Origin: Olavius sp. associated proteobacterium Delta 1
GTDB taxonomy: Bacteria; Desulfobacterota; Desulfobacteria; Desulfobacterales; JAFDCJ01
Assembly: GCA_902749685.1 (NCBI GenBank)
Contig: CACVKW010001192.1
Span: 1 to 64,000, forward strand
DNA: 64,000 nt
Direction of reading: 5' to 3'
Positions 32,793 to 41,690 of this stretch are shown here, piece after piece (the stretch's first letter is position 1; each line of letters begins with the position of its first letter). The notes below the pieces were generated by a model that searched no databases, had not been told where the DNA came from, and saw nothing but the letters and a program-made list of their open reading frames with translations. The translations under genes were made by a program, and so were the position numbers.

Positions 32793-35732
32793 TTATATCT
32801 CATGTGTCACTTTTTTCAAATAGATCACCGCCGGCTTGGTATTGACATAACCGATGGCCTGATAGGCGCGCGGATCATCGGTGAGTTTGCGTACCCGGCT
32901 TTGCCGGTCCATCAGGCTGCCAAACACGAGGGCATTGGTCGGGCAGGTTTGGACACAGGCCGGAGTGACCTCACCGTCTTTGATCATGCGTTTTTCATTT
33001 TTGGCGTCGTTGTGGGCTGCTTTAATGCGCTGGATGCAAAATGAGCATTTTTCCATGACCCCTTTGCTGCGGACGGTCACATCCGGGTTCAACTGCAGGT
33101 TCATCGGTTCGGGCCACTTCCAGTCATACCAGTTGAAACGACGCACTTTATAGGGACAATTTTGAACACAGAAGCGGGTTCCGATGCAGCGATTATAAAT
33201 CTGATTATTCAACCCTTCCTTGGAATGATGGGGTGCATACACCGGGCAAACCGACTCGCAGGGCGCATTGTCACAGTGCTGACACATCATGGGTAAAAAT
33301 GTTAGTTTTTGCATATCATCTTCCGAATGGTATCGTTCAATACTCATCCAGCCCATTTCACGTCCCTCGAGCACCCGCTGCACCTCGACAATGCCGATGT
33401 TATTCTCGGCGTAGCAGGCAGCGGCGCAGGCTCCGCAGCCGATACACTTATCCAGGTCAACGACCATACCCCAGCGATAGTTTTCATGATCGTGGGGCGG
33501 ATAAAAATCGCGCTTCGGATCGTAGCCTTCGGGCAACGGAAGCGTCAGCGGGAAATTTTCCATGGTCAGACCCTCTCTATGGTGCGAGGTCGATTTTTGT
33601 AAATCCGCCAGCTTAACCGAAAGCGCAAATGTCCGGCCGTGTTGCGTGCGACTGCCGGATGTGCTGGCCAACTTTTGAGTCCGGTCTGTTTTTTTGATGG
33701 TTATTTCAGCCACGTTAAGGCTGGCGCCACCGGAATCGGGGTTAATACCGGCCGAGAGCAGCGTTATGGGATTAAGCCCGGCATCACGGGCATACCGTCC
33801 ATAGGCGGTGTGCCCCTGTCCGATGCTCATCACCGCGAGTCCCGCAATGACCAGCTCGCTCAGATACACCGCTGCCTCCAGCCTACCGAATTCGGTCTGA
33901 AGCTCGATGATATCTTCTTGCTTAATCCCGTTGGCGCCGGCTGTTTTGGGATTCAGAAAAATTGGTGTCTGCCAAGCGATGCGGGACAGCGGGTCAGGGA
34001 TTTCATTGAGCCAAGGTTTATTCGCTCCCCGTCCGTCGAAAAAGCGGATAGACGGCATTGCCGCAAAAGCTAAATCCGATTTCAAGGGCTCAATCTTTTT
34101 TGTCAGTATGCCCGCCAGGTTTTTTGAGCGGGGACTTTTTCGATTTTTAGCGGGTTTGACGGTCAGGCCGAAATTTCCTCCCTGCTGAAGCGCCTCAACC
34201 CATTGAATTTCACTGTCAATGCCACGCTTTTCAGCAAGATCAGCAATAAGGTAGTCCTTGTAATTTTTGGCCGGCGGATTTCCTTCAAAACCGGCATACA
34301 GCATGACATCCCCCAGATTGGAGGCCTTCGTCATTTTGCCCATGGCCGGCTGCAGGGTCGATACCAGCAGCTGTTTGCCGCTGTATTCATCCCAGGTTTC
34401 AAGGGGCATTTGGACCGGCAGGACAAGATCAGCCATCTCCGCGGTTTCATCCATGAAATTACTGAAAGATACAACGAAAATATCATTGGTTTCCAGTGCT
34501 TGCTTTACCCGGCTGTCAGGCGGCAGTGTGAATACCGGATTCACATTATTGAGCATCAATAAATCGACGCTGTCATTGTGCAGAAAATTAATAAATTGTA
34601 AAATGTCGGATCGTTTGGCGGCCTGTTCAACCCGGTGACGGTTGGTGAAATCGATCAATCTGAGTTTTGGATCGAGAAGAAGATTGAGTAGGTTTACGGC
34701 CAGGTTGGTTTGCAATCCATTCGGATCGGATGCACCGGTGCCGGTTCCCAGCACCAATGGAATGCGAGCGCCCATCAGTTGTATGATCAACTTTTCATAC
34801 AATACCAGCGGAATACCGGATTGTTCCAAAACCATGTCCTGGGAGTAAGGCGCGGTGGCTTTGTTTAAAAATTCCTGAAAAGACTTGGGAAGAAATTTAC
34901 CTTTACCGATATCCAATGCCTGCCTGACCAGGCCGAGGGCGATGACGGACTCACTGCCGGGTTTGCAGGCCAACCAGTGATCGGCATTGGCACCGGTCAA
35001 AGTTTGACAGGGACTGATCTGGAAAAATAGATTTTTGTTTCCGTCTCTGAGTGCATGCATGGCTTTAAATTTCCATGCATATTCAACCGGGGACAGCCAG
35101 GTATCCAGAAAATCCGCACCAAAGGATACCAGAATATCGGCCTGGTCCATGTGATAGGATGCCAATCCGTCGACCCCGAATACTTTTTCATTGGCAGTTT
35201 TTATGGATTCATAGGCGAAAGGTTCAAACACTAGCGGTGGCCGGGAATTTAAATTTTGCAAAGTTGCCGCGAACAGATTCATGAGACTGTTGCCGACGAT
35301 TTCCGTCAGCATGCGCACCCGATTGGCTCCTTTTTGGGCTGCCTCAGCGGCCCTGACCTTTAATATGGATTCAGCCTTCGAAAAGGAAATTGATTGCCAT
35401 TTGCCGTTTTTTTTCAGCATGGCGGTTTTAAGTCGGTCCGGGTTGTACATCCCCTGCAGGGCAGCCTGTCCCCGAATACAGAGTTTGCCCTGATTGATCG
35501 GGTGAAGCGGATTGCCCTCTATTTTAATAATGCGTGCTTCCCTGTTTTTGGCCAATATGCCGCAACCTGCCGGGCACTCACGGCAAGTGGACGCATACCA
35601 GGCGGCTTGACCGACCACCATGTCGTCAGGCGCTTGAACTTGGGAAAATAGATTTTTGGGGGGAGGATTGCAGCCAAATGCGAAAGACATGCTGCCCATA
35701 CCGGCAATTTTAAGAAAGGTGCGCCGATTCAT
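32793..35732 (-). CDS. actB: Alternative Complex III iron-sulfur subunit (molybdopterin-like plus FeS domains)
   Basis: A 979-residue periplasmic subunit with a Tat signal (RRTFLK near residue 3), followed by FGC, a possible lipid-anchor Cys. Residues about 40-720 form a molybdopterin-oxidoreductase-like B1 domain. It starts with a Cys cluster, CRECPAGC..KLC, of the formate-dehydrogenase type. Residues about 740-979 form the B2 domain with four Cys groups: CIGCGACAAAC, CQHCDNAPCESVC, CIGTRFCVQNC and CSFC..CVQTC. The third group has Thr for one Cys, as expected for the known [3Fe-4S] cluster. Electrons from quinol pass through B2 to ActA. It is first in the operon, with promoter at 35857-35885 and ribosome site AGGAGA. 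Confidence 0.92.
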   Translation of the reverse strand: MNRRTFLKIAGMGSMSFAFGCNPPPKNLFSQVQAPDDMVVGQAAWYASTCRECPAGCGILAKNREARIIKIEGNPLHPINQGKLCIRGQAALQGMYNPDRLKTAMLKKNGKWQSISFSKAESILKVRAAEAAQKGANRVRMLTEIVGNSLMNLFAATLQNLNSRPPLVFEPFAYESIKTANEKVFGVDGLASYHMDQADILVSFGADFLDTWLSPVEYAWKFKAMHALRDGNKNLFFQISPCQTLTGANADHWLACKPGSESVIALGLVRQALDIGKGKFLPKSFQEFLNKATAPYSQDMVLEQSGIPLVLYEKLIIQLMGARIPLVLGTGTGASDPNGLQTNLAVNLLNLLLDPKLRLIDFTNRHRVEQAAKRSDILQFINFLHNDSVDLLMLNNVNPVFTLPPDSRVKQALETNDIFVVSFSNFMDETAEMADLVLPVQMPLETWDEYSGKQLLVSTLQPAMGKMTKASNLGDVMLYAGFEGNPPAKNYKDYLIADLAEKRGIDSEIQWVEALQQGGNFGLTVKPAKNRKSPRSKNLAGILTKKIEPLKSDLAFAAMPSIRFFDGRGANKPWLNEIPDPLSRIAWQTPIFLNPKTAGANGIKQEDIIELQTEFGRLEAAVYLSELVIAGLAVMSIGQGHTAYGRYARDAGLNPITLLSAGINPDSGGASLNVAEITIKKTDRTQKLASTSGSRTQHGRTFALSVKLADLQKSTSHHREGLTMENFPLTLPLPEGYDPKRDFYPPHDHENYRWGMVVDLDKCIGCGACAAACYAENNIGIVEVQRVLEGREMGWMSIERYHSEDDMQKLTFLPMMCQHCDNAPCESVCPVYAPHHSKEGLNNQIYNRCIGTRFCVQNCPYKVRRFNWYDWKWPEPMNLQLNPDVTVRSKGVMEKCSFCIQRIKAAHNDAKNEKRMIKDGEVTPACVQTCPTNALVFGSLMDRQSRVRKLTDDPRAYQAIGYVNTKPAVIYLKKVTHEI

Positions 35733-35856
35733 ATTAAAACCAATCTCCTGATAACAGAACTGAAAGGATATGCGCTCTAGAAATATTATTTATAATGTGA
35801 AGGCCAATCAATACCAGTTACATACGACTTAATTAGGAATCGTTCTTGGTTAAAGC

Positions 35857-35885
35857 CTTATAAAAAAATGCGAGGTTCTTGTCAA
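35857..35885 (-). promoter_or_regulatory. sigma70-type promoter of the ACIII/cbb3 operon
   Basis: On the minus strand a perfect -35 TTGACA (35885-35880) and a -10 TATAAG (35862-35857, five of six) are separated by exactly 17 bases. Initiation near 35850 leaves a leader of about 118 bases before the actB ATG. It is the only strong promoter I see for the 13-kb respiratory unit. Confidence 0.65.
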
Positions 35886-35886
35886 G

Positions 35887-35918
35887 CCGGTATGATCAAA
35901 AAAGGAGGTGGATACCGG
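35887..35918. promoter_or_regulatory. inverted repeat abutting the act promoter -35 (possible operator)
   Basis: CCGGTAT (35887-35893) and ATACCGG (35912-35918) are exactly complementary, 18 bases apart, and end two bases from the -35 of the act promoter. The position just upstream of -35 suits an activator. No regulator gene lies next to it, so the protein cannot be named. The spacer between the arms contains AAAGGAGG on the plus strand, probably by chance. Confidence 0.4.
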
Positions 35919-35989
35919 TGCTTTATTATAAAATGTGTTAATTGTTAATGGGGTGAATACTTTATTTTAGATGTTTAAACACCCCATCT

Positions 35990-38473
35990 TCAAACGGTAT
36001 TTCGCATCCTTAAATTTATCTCCAGCCTTTCCAGCGACAGGTTGATCACATCTTTGGCCTTATCTTTTTGGGTCCGGTAATCATCAAAAAAGGCCTGCAC
36101 TTCATCAGTCCGCTGAAGCCCGGCGGTCGGGATAATGGCCGCAACCACCCGTTCATAAAGCATCGGGTGAAATTGTTCAATTTGTTCTAAGTTGGAAACA
36201 TACCAATCCCACATCAGGCCAATGGCATGGGGGTTTGAGCACAACGCCACCACCGGCATGAATTTGTTGCGGGCCGGCACCCTGTCGATTATGTATTGCT
36301 GGGTTCTCTGAATTAACCGAGCTTCCTTGAAACAGCCGATGGCGCTTAAGATGTTCATGCGTTCATGTTCAATTTGAGAGACCTGCAATCGCTGATCAAA
36401 CCAGGCAAACACCTGCTGATCGCCGGACAGGGCCCCCGCCTGCATCACACTTTTCATGATGTCGGGGTGGACCGCATCACCCTTCATCAACGCGGCAAAT
36501 TGATCGCGGATAAAATCAAGGGTTGGCCCGGAACCATATAATGCCGCATGCCAGATGATTTGGTCACGTAACATGGAGGTCGGATGGTCTTCATCTTGCG
36601 TCGGTTCGTATCCGATATTCGCCAATATGTCTTCAAATTTAGGGATGGCCAGGGATGTAATTTTTTGCCGGCGATCTTCGTCCATCACAAGATATGCCGA
36701 ATACAGATTCTCAGCCATGCTGGCCAGGGGCAAATAAGCGTCTTCCCGGTTATAGAAGCTGAGCAATTTAAGATACTCATCCAGCGTTGTCTCACTGCTT
36801 TTAACCCGGGCATATAAATCGTTTTGAAGCCCCCAGCGGTCTTCGGGCGGCAAAGATTGTTCCCGCACGCGTTGGCCAAGTTCGTCGATATTTTTTTGAT
36901 CACCGTACTTGACGCGATAAAATCCGGTTTGCCGGTCATTGACCTTGTAGGCCACGATATCATCAGCGATGTCAATTGCCTGTTCGATGTCATCTAAAAG
37001 CAGGGATACCCGTTGCGTTGCGCCTGTTTTAGAAAAAAGACTGATGGTCAGCGGCACCAACCATTTTTGATCGGAATTGTTCGGCAGGTAGGTGAATCGC
37101 TGCTGGCTCAATACCAGTTGGTTGCCCCGGCGATTGACCGTGATCATTGGAAATCCCGGTTGTTCGATCCAGCTTTTCATCATGGCGCTTATGGGTTGCT
37201 GAGAAACGGTTTCAAAGGATTCCCAGAGATGGTGACTAGAGGCGCAGCCGTATTCATAGGTCTTCAGATAGTGCTGCAATCCTTTTTTGAAATGTTCTTC
37301 GCCGATATAGCCTTGAATCTGCATTAAAATACTGCCGCCCTTGTTATAAATGATCGGTGCCGTGCTGGCATTAATAACGACGTGCTCCCCTCCCGGAATT
37401 TCAATTGCAAATGTCTCCTGCAGCGCATCCCGCACCATGGCCGTACCGGTCTGGCTGTAGAGAAACTGCTGCCAGGTCTCCCACTGCGGATAATAGTGAT
37501 CCACCACCCCGAAACCAAAATAGGTGGCAAAGCTTTCGTTAAGCCAGAGGTATCTCCAATCGGACGGGGTCACCAGGTTGCCGAACCACTGGTGGGCAAT
37601 TTCATGGGCGATGACTACGCATATTCTTTCTTCGCCGGATTTTGAGGTAATCCCCGGATAATGAAGCAGCAGATTTTCACGAAAAGTGATCGCCCCCCAG
37701 TTTTCCATGGCTCCGAAGGCAAAATCCGGGATGGCAATTAAGTCCATTTTGGGAAGCGGATAGGCAATGGCGTAATAGGATTCGCTAAACGCTAAAGACT
37801 TGCGAGCGAATTCAGTGCCAAACGCTGCAAATTGTTTCATACCCGGCAGCGTGACCGCCCTGACCCGCTTGTCTTCTTCATTAACGGTAATTTCAAATTC
37901 ACCGACACCGAAGAACACCAGGTAGGTCGACATTTTTGGGGTTTGCTCGAAGCTAATGCGCTTTTTTCCGTTTTCGAGCACGGCTACTTTTTTGATCGCT
38001 TCGTTGGATATCGCCACTAGATGGCTGTCAATATCCATTATGATTTCAAAGGTTGCCTTGCCGGCCGGATGATCGATACAGGGAAAAGCCCGCCGGGCAT
38101 CACTTTCTTCGAACTGGGTGACGGCAATATAGCGGGTTTGCTCCTGATAAGTATATTTGCTGCGGTAAAACCCGGCCATTTTATCATTAATAAATCCCTG
38201 GTAGTCTATTGCCAGTTTGATACTTCCCGACATGGGCTCGGGCAGATATATCAGGACTTCTTCATCTTGCGGCTTGACCTTGAAAGCGCAATTCATCCAT
38301 TGATCGGGCTGCCATACCCGGCAGCTCCAAATGGCGATTTCCAGTATATTTAACGCCACCTCGGCGATTGGTTCGGTTGCCTGGAATAAAAATTCACACT
38401 GGCCGCTGAAGCTGAAATTCAACAGATCCGGCTCCAGCTGGATTTTGTAATTTAGCGGGGTTATTGGCTGCAT
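35990..38473 (-). CDS. pepN: M1 family metallo-aminopeptidase
   Basis: A zinc aminopeptidase of about 827 residues, probably cytosolic since no signal peptide is seen. Key parts are the substrate-amino-recognition motif GAMENWG near 254, the zinc motif HEIAHQWFGN near 287, NESFA near 311 with the third zinc ligand Glu, and a Tyr-containing segment near 370. The C-terminal half is the alpha-helical ERAP1-like domain (DRWGLQNDLYA near 548). An ATG four codons upstream (38485) exists, but GGAGG lies between the two ATGs at proper spacing for the second, so I start at 38473. A strong promoter lies at 38522-38550. Confidence 0.92.
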   Translation of the reverse strand: MQPITPLNYKIQLEPDLLNFSFSGQCEFLFQATEPIAEVALNILEIAIWSCRVWQPDQWMNCAFKVKPQDEEVLIYLPEPMSGSIKLAIDYQGFINDKMAGFYRSKYTYQEQTRYIAVTQFEESDARRAFPCIDHPAGKATFEIIMDIDSHLVAISNEAIKKVAVLENGKKRISFEQTPKMSTYLVFFGVGEFEITVNEEDKRVRAVTLPGMKQFAAFGTEFARKSLAFSESYYAIAYPLPKMDLIAIPDFAFGAMENWGAITFRENLLLHYPGITSKSGEERICVVIAHEIAHQWFGNLVTPSDWRYLWLNESFATYFGFGVVDHYYPQWETWQQFLYSQTGTAMVRDALQETFAIEIPGGEHVVINASTAPIIYNKGGSILMQIQGYIGEEHFKKGLQHYLKTYEYGCASSHHLWESFETVSQQPISAMMKSWIEQPGFPMITVNRRGNQLVLSQQRFTYLPNNSDQKWLVPLTISLFSKTGATQRVSLLLDDIEQAIDIADDIVAYKVNDRQTGFYRVKYGDQKNIDELGQRVREQSLPPEDRWGLQNDLYARVKSSETTLDEYLKLLSFYNREDAYLPLASMAENLYSAYLVMDEDRRQKITSLAIPKFEDILANIGYEPTQDEDHPTSMLRDQIIWHAALYGSGPTLDFIRDQFAALMKGDAVHPDIMKSVMQAGALSGDQQVFAWFDQRLQVSQIEHERMNILSAIGCFKEARLIQRTQQYIIDRVPARNKFMPVVALCSNPHAIGLMWDWYVSNLEQIEQFHPMLYERVVAAIIPTAGLQRTDEVQAFFDDYRTQKDKAKDVINLSLERLEINLRMRNTV

Positions 38474-38521
38474 TTGATCCTCCATATGTTGGATTGACCT
38501 CTTTCACCCTGATCCGTCGGA

Positions 38522-38550
38522 GTTATAAAGAACTGAAGGCAGCATGTCAA
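38522..38550 (-). promoter_or_regulatory. sigma70-type promoter of the M1 aminopeptidase gene
   Basis: On the minus strand TTGACA (38550-38545) and TATAAC (38527-38522) are separated by 17 bases. The leader to the chosen ATG is about 40 bases. Confidence 0.65.
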
Positions 38551-38651
38551 TCAGTGAAAAATCTGACCGCTTGTATTTGTTGGTTCGATGATTATTTTTA
38601 CGGGCGAACAAATTGAGCCGATCCAATATTTTATAATCCGGAGAGTTTAGT

Positions 38652-39563
38652 ATGCTTGATACCAAAAACTATGATGTGGTGATTTTAGGTTCCGGTCCAG
38701 CCGGTTTGCAGGCCGCCATCCACGCGGTCCGCAAAAAAGTTTCGGTCCTGCTGCTGGGCAAAGAAACCAAAAGCAGTCTCTTCCATGCCCATGTTGAGAA
38801 TTTCTGCTGCCTGTTTAATGTAAAAGGCGAAGACATGCTCCATGTCGGCCGTCAGCAAGCGGTGAATTTCGGTACCGAATTGCTGGAAGAAGATGTGCTG
38901 CGGGTATCACCCGCCGGGCCGGTTTTTAAGATCATAACTGAAAGCGGGCAGGAGCTGCAGACCAGGTCGCTCATCATTGCCACCGGTACCACCCGTAATA
39001 AACTTGGGGTAGCCGGCGAAAAAGAGTTGTTGGGGCGCGGGGTCAGTTATTGTGTAGAATGTGATGCCAATTTCTACAAAGGGGAGGATGTCGCCGTGGT
39101 CGGAAGTGCCAGTGCGGCGGTTTCGGGCGCGCTGACCATGTTAGACTACGCCGCAACCGTTCACCTGATCAGTGAGAAACTGGAAGTCAGCGATGTGCTC
39201 GGAAAGCAGTTGCAAGACAGTGCGGTCATGATCCACCAAGGCCGGCAGGTGAAGCAAATTGTGGGCCGGAACAGCGTGGAATCAATTGTTCTGAAAGACG
39301 GCGCAACAATACCGGTTAACGGCGTATTCATTGAACTCGGCGCCAAAGGAATCATGGAGCTTGCCACCCATCTCGGCGTTCTGCTCGATGATCAGATGAA
39401 ATATATCCAAACCAATAAGCAGATGGAAACCAATGTTCCCGGTGTATATGCCGCCGGCGATGTTTGCGGCCCCCCATGGCAGATGGCCAAAGCAGTTGGC
39501 GAAGGCTGCGTAGCGGGTATCGGGGCGGCGACCTATGCCAGGAAATTGGCCCGATCCGGCTAA
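38652..39563 (+). CDS. Thioredoxin-reductase-like FAD/NAD(P)-dependent disulfide oxidoreductase
   Basis: A 303-residue soluble flavoprotein of the TrxB family. The FAD-binding GSGPAGLQAA is near residue 13 and the redox-active dithiol CVECD near 134-138 (TrxB: CATCD). A second dinucleotide fold starts at VAVVGSASAAVSG near 147, and GVYAAGDVCG near 265 binds FAD. The NAD(P) glycine motif is GSASAA rather than GGGxSA, so the usual NADPH preference is uncertain; ferredoxin- or F420-linked relatives have such changes. No thioredoxin gene lies beside it. The ribosome site GGAGAG is good. It converges with the next gene with only 12 bases between. Confidence 0.85.
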   Translation: MLDTKNYDVVILGSGPAGLQAAIHAVRKKVSVLLLGKETKSSLFHAHVENFCCLFNVKGEDMLHVGRQQAVNFGTELLEEDVLRVSPAGPVFKIITESGQELQTRSLIIATGTTRNKLGVAGEKELLGRGVSYCVECDANFYKGEDVAVVGSASAAVSGALTMLDYAATVHLISEKLEVSDVLGKQLQDSAVMIHQGRQVKQIVGRNSVESIVLKDGATIPVNGVFIELGAKGIMELATHLGVLLDDQMKYIQTNKQMETNVPGVYAAGDVCGPPWQMAKAVGEGCVAGIGAATYARKLARSG

Positions 39564-39575
39564 ATGTGGTCAACC

Positions 39576-41282
39576 TTACGAACGTGCCGCTAATACTTCA
39601 GTAGTTGCCAAGGGCCTCGCAGTCCGAACCGTGGTGGGTATGCCGGCGTCAGCCGGGGCGTTTGAAAGCATCGCGATATATCGCCACTTGATATGGTTGG
39701 CGGCTGCCTGGGCCGGTTCCGCCTGGGGTAATTTACTGCCGGCCAGTTTTTCGAGAATCGATTCAGATTTATCCGTACCGATCTTACCCAAGGTCGCGAT
39801 GGCCGCTGACAGGACATCGGACTGGTCTGAATCGATGGATTTTTTAAGGCGGCGAAACACTCCCATATGGCGATACGACAATTTGCGCACGAGGGTCAGC
39901 ATGATGTTCTCGGCTTTCGCATGATTCGCTATGTCGGCGGTCGCCCCAAGGGCTTTGATCAGGAGAATGATTTTGCGGTAATGTCTGGCGGTCTCCTTTT
40001 TATCCGGATCCGTCGCGACGGATATGTTGGCCAGCAGGCGATTGATGACGCTGTCGGATATCGGTGAAGGCCGGGTCAGACAACTCATGGCCCGCCGGCG
40101 AACGTTATCGTCGGCATCATTTAAGGCAGCGATAATCAATTCTTCAGCGCCCACGGCCTGCAACGTGATTAACACATTTAAGGCTTCTGCACGAACGCGG
40201 GGATGGTCATGATAAACGAGTTTGCGGGCGCGGTCGATTTCTTCCTCTTTTTTGCCCACATATCCAAGGAGCATCAGGGCCGTCCGCTTCAAATACCATT
40301 TCTGACCGGGCGCGTCCAGCACCGCCAGAATCCAGTTTCTTACCAGCGCACCTTTTTTGATCAGGATGGACATGGCGGCTTGGCGCACCCGGCCATCCGT
40401 GCAGGTTGAAAGTGCCTGGGTCATTATTTCAATCCCCGCTGCGTCCAGTCGCCCGGCGATGTCATTGATCATTATTCGCTGGGTGGCATCTGCCGTTGCA
40501 TACGCGCTGACGATATCGTCCTTGCGGTCCTCAAAAACGAATTCCAGGGGGTTGGCCGGCAAACCGGAGGCTGCCGCAAAAAATACGGTTGTTTTGGCCG
40601 CCTGGTCTACTGCCCGGGTGAGGTAGAGGATAGTCGGCCAATCAGCCAGCTGAGTCAAATTCGGTAAAATGCGCCGGAAAAGCTTGAGCAGGACCACGGC
40701 CTCCCCGGTTGTTTTCACTCGCAGGATACGGTCGATATAGCTGCGGATGTTGTGCCGCACGCTGGTGACCATTTCAACTGTATCAGCCTGGTATCGGGCG
40801 GCGGCCTCATTTGAAGCCGGAGTTATCGCCGGTGCCAGTGCCGTGCGAAGCCAGTCCATGGACAAAGCGCCGCTTTTGCCCGAATAGGCCGCCGGCACCG
40901 CTGTCGTTGAAATTGCGGGTGGATTCGTTTTGCTTGAGCCCCCCGGAGCTGCCAAACCCAGCGACTCCCGGTATTTTTCATGGCAGCGCAGGATGTTATC
41001 AAAATTTTTGATCGCCTCCCGGGAATCGCCATTGAAACCGATGCGCATGAAGCCAGCCTTTTGCAGACGAGCATCCCTGAGGGGGGCAACGCTTTTTATC
41101 ACGGTTCCCTTTAGGGTCAACCGCGGTTCAATGTCCGGAATGGAAACTTTTAAGCATACGCAGGTGTGCAAAGGTGACGGGGATTTGACGGGAAGCGTCA
41201 GGCTGCCATTGCGCAGTTGAGCGTAATCTCTTAGAAATCCTTCAACAGTGATATATTTGAGTTTGATCGTTTTGGTTGCCAA
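39576..41282 (-). CDS. PilZ-like domain plus HEAT-repeat protein
   Basis: A 568-residue cytosolic protein. The first 100 residues form a beta-rich PilZ-like domain (GSLTLPVKSPSPLHTCVCL, then LKGTVIKSVAPLRDARLQKAGFM), but the c-di-GMP motif RxxxR is not evident. Residues about 200-540 are HEAT/armadillo-type helical repeats (for example HDHPRVRAEALNVLITL and DADDNVRRRAMSCLT). The 100-170 linker is Ala/Pro/Ser rich. Such proteins act as scaffolds, and the partner is unknown. The only start supported by a ribosome site (GAGG) is a TTG at 41282. Confidence 0.75.
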   Translation of the reverse strand: MATKTIKLKYITVEGFLRDYAQLRNGSLTLPVKSPSPLHTCVCLKVSIPDIEPRLTLKGTVIKSVAPLRDARLQKAGFMRIGFNGDSREAIKNFDNILRCHEKYRESLGLAAPGGSSKTNPPAISTTAVPAAYSGKSGALSMDWLRTALAPAITPASNEAAARYQADTVEMVTSVRHNIRSYIDRILRVKTTGEAVVLLKLFRRILPNLTQLADWPTILYLTRAVDQAAKTTVFFAAASGLPANPLEFVFEDRKDDIVSAYATADATQRIMINDIAGRLDAAGIEIMTQALSTCTDGRVRQAAMSILIKKGALVRNWILAVLDAPGQKWYLKRTALMLLGYVGKKEEEIDRARKLVYHDHPRVRAEALNVLITLQAVGAEELIIAALNDADDNVRRRAMSCLTRPSPISDSVINRLLANISVATDPDKKETARHYRKIILLIKALGATADIANHAKAENIMLTLVRKLSYRHMGVFRRLKKSIDSDQSDVLSAAIATLGKIGTDKSESILEKLAGSKLPQAEPAQAAANHIKWRYIAMLSNAPADAGIPTTVRTARPLATTEVLAARS

Positions 41283-41433
41283 TACTGCCTCTTCAATACC
41301 AGAATTTTGTACCAGAAATAATGCGGGGAATGCCTGTCATTACAAATATAAACATATACAAAAAACGTGCCAGCATTCCTGAAATTATTAACAGCAAACT
41401 TAGCTTCGGATTAATTCCTGAACTATACGCATA

Positions 41434-41627
41434 TTCATTGCTGGTAAGCATACGTGAAAAATTCAGGTATTAAATTCAGATGGTTAAATTAAAATCAAAT
41501 GCTGCTGACCCATCGCGGGCTTCTCCCCAAACCCGATTGGCGGCCGGGTTTGATATTGCGATTTTAAAATTCATCTTTATCTTAGTGCTAATACCTGAAT
41601 TTAGCATGCATTCTTACCGACAATGAA
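41434..41627. repeat. 194-bp nested hairpin element upstream of pepF
   Basis: Outer arms of 39 bases (41434-41472 and 41589-41627) are complementary at 32 positions, including a 14-base perfect run ending in CAGGTATTA. Inside lie TTAAAATC/GATTTTAA (41489-41496, 41560-41567) and AAACCCG/CGGGTTT (41529-41535, 41545-41551). The whole would fold into one long structure on either strand. It occupies most of the 408-base spacer between the HEAT-protein gene and pepF. No other gene is seen there. Confidence 0.7.
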
Positions 41628-41690
41628 AGCGCATGTATATCTTTAGGTTTTCCGAAGTGAAGTCTGCTGGATAAAATTCAGGAGGTTTAT

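Noticed and set aside
35902-35941. Seven-codon leader peptide on the plus strand after AAAGGAGG
   Set aside because: It is very short, has a GTG start and no downstream gene on that strand that it could regulate.
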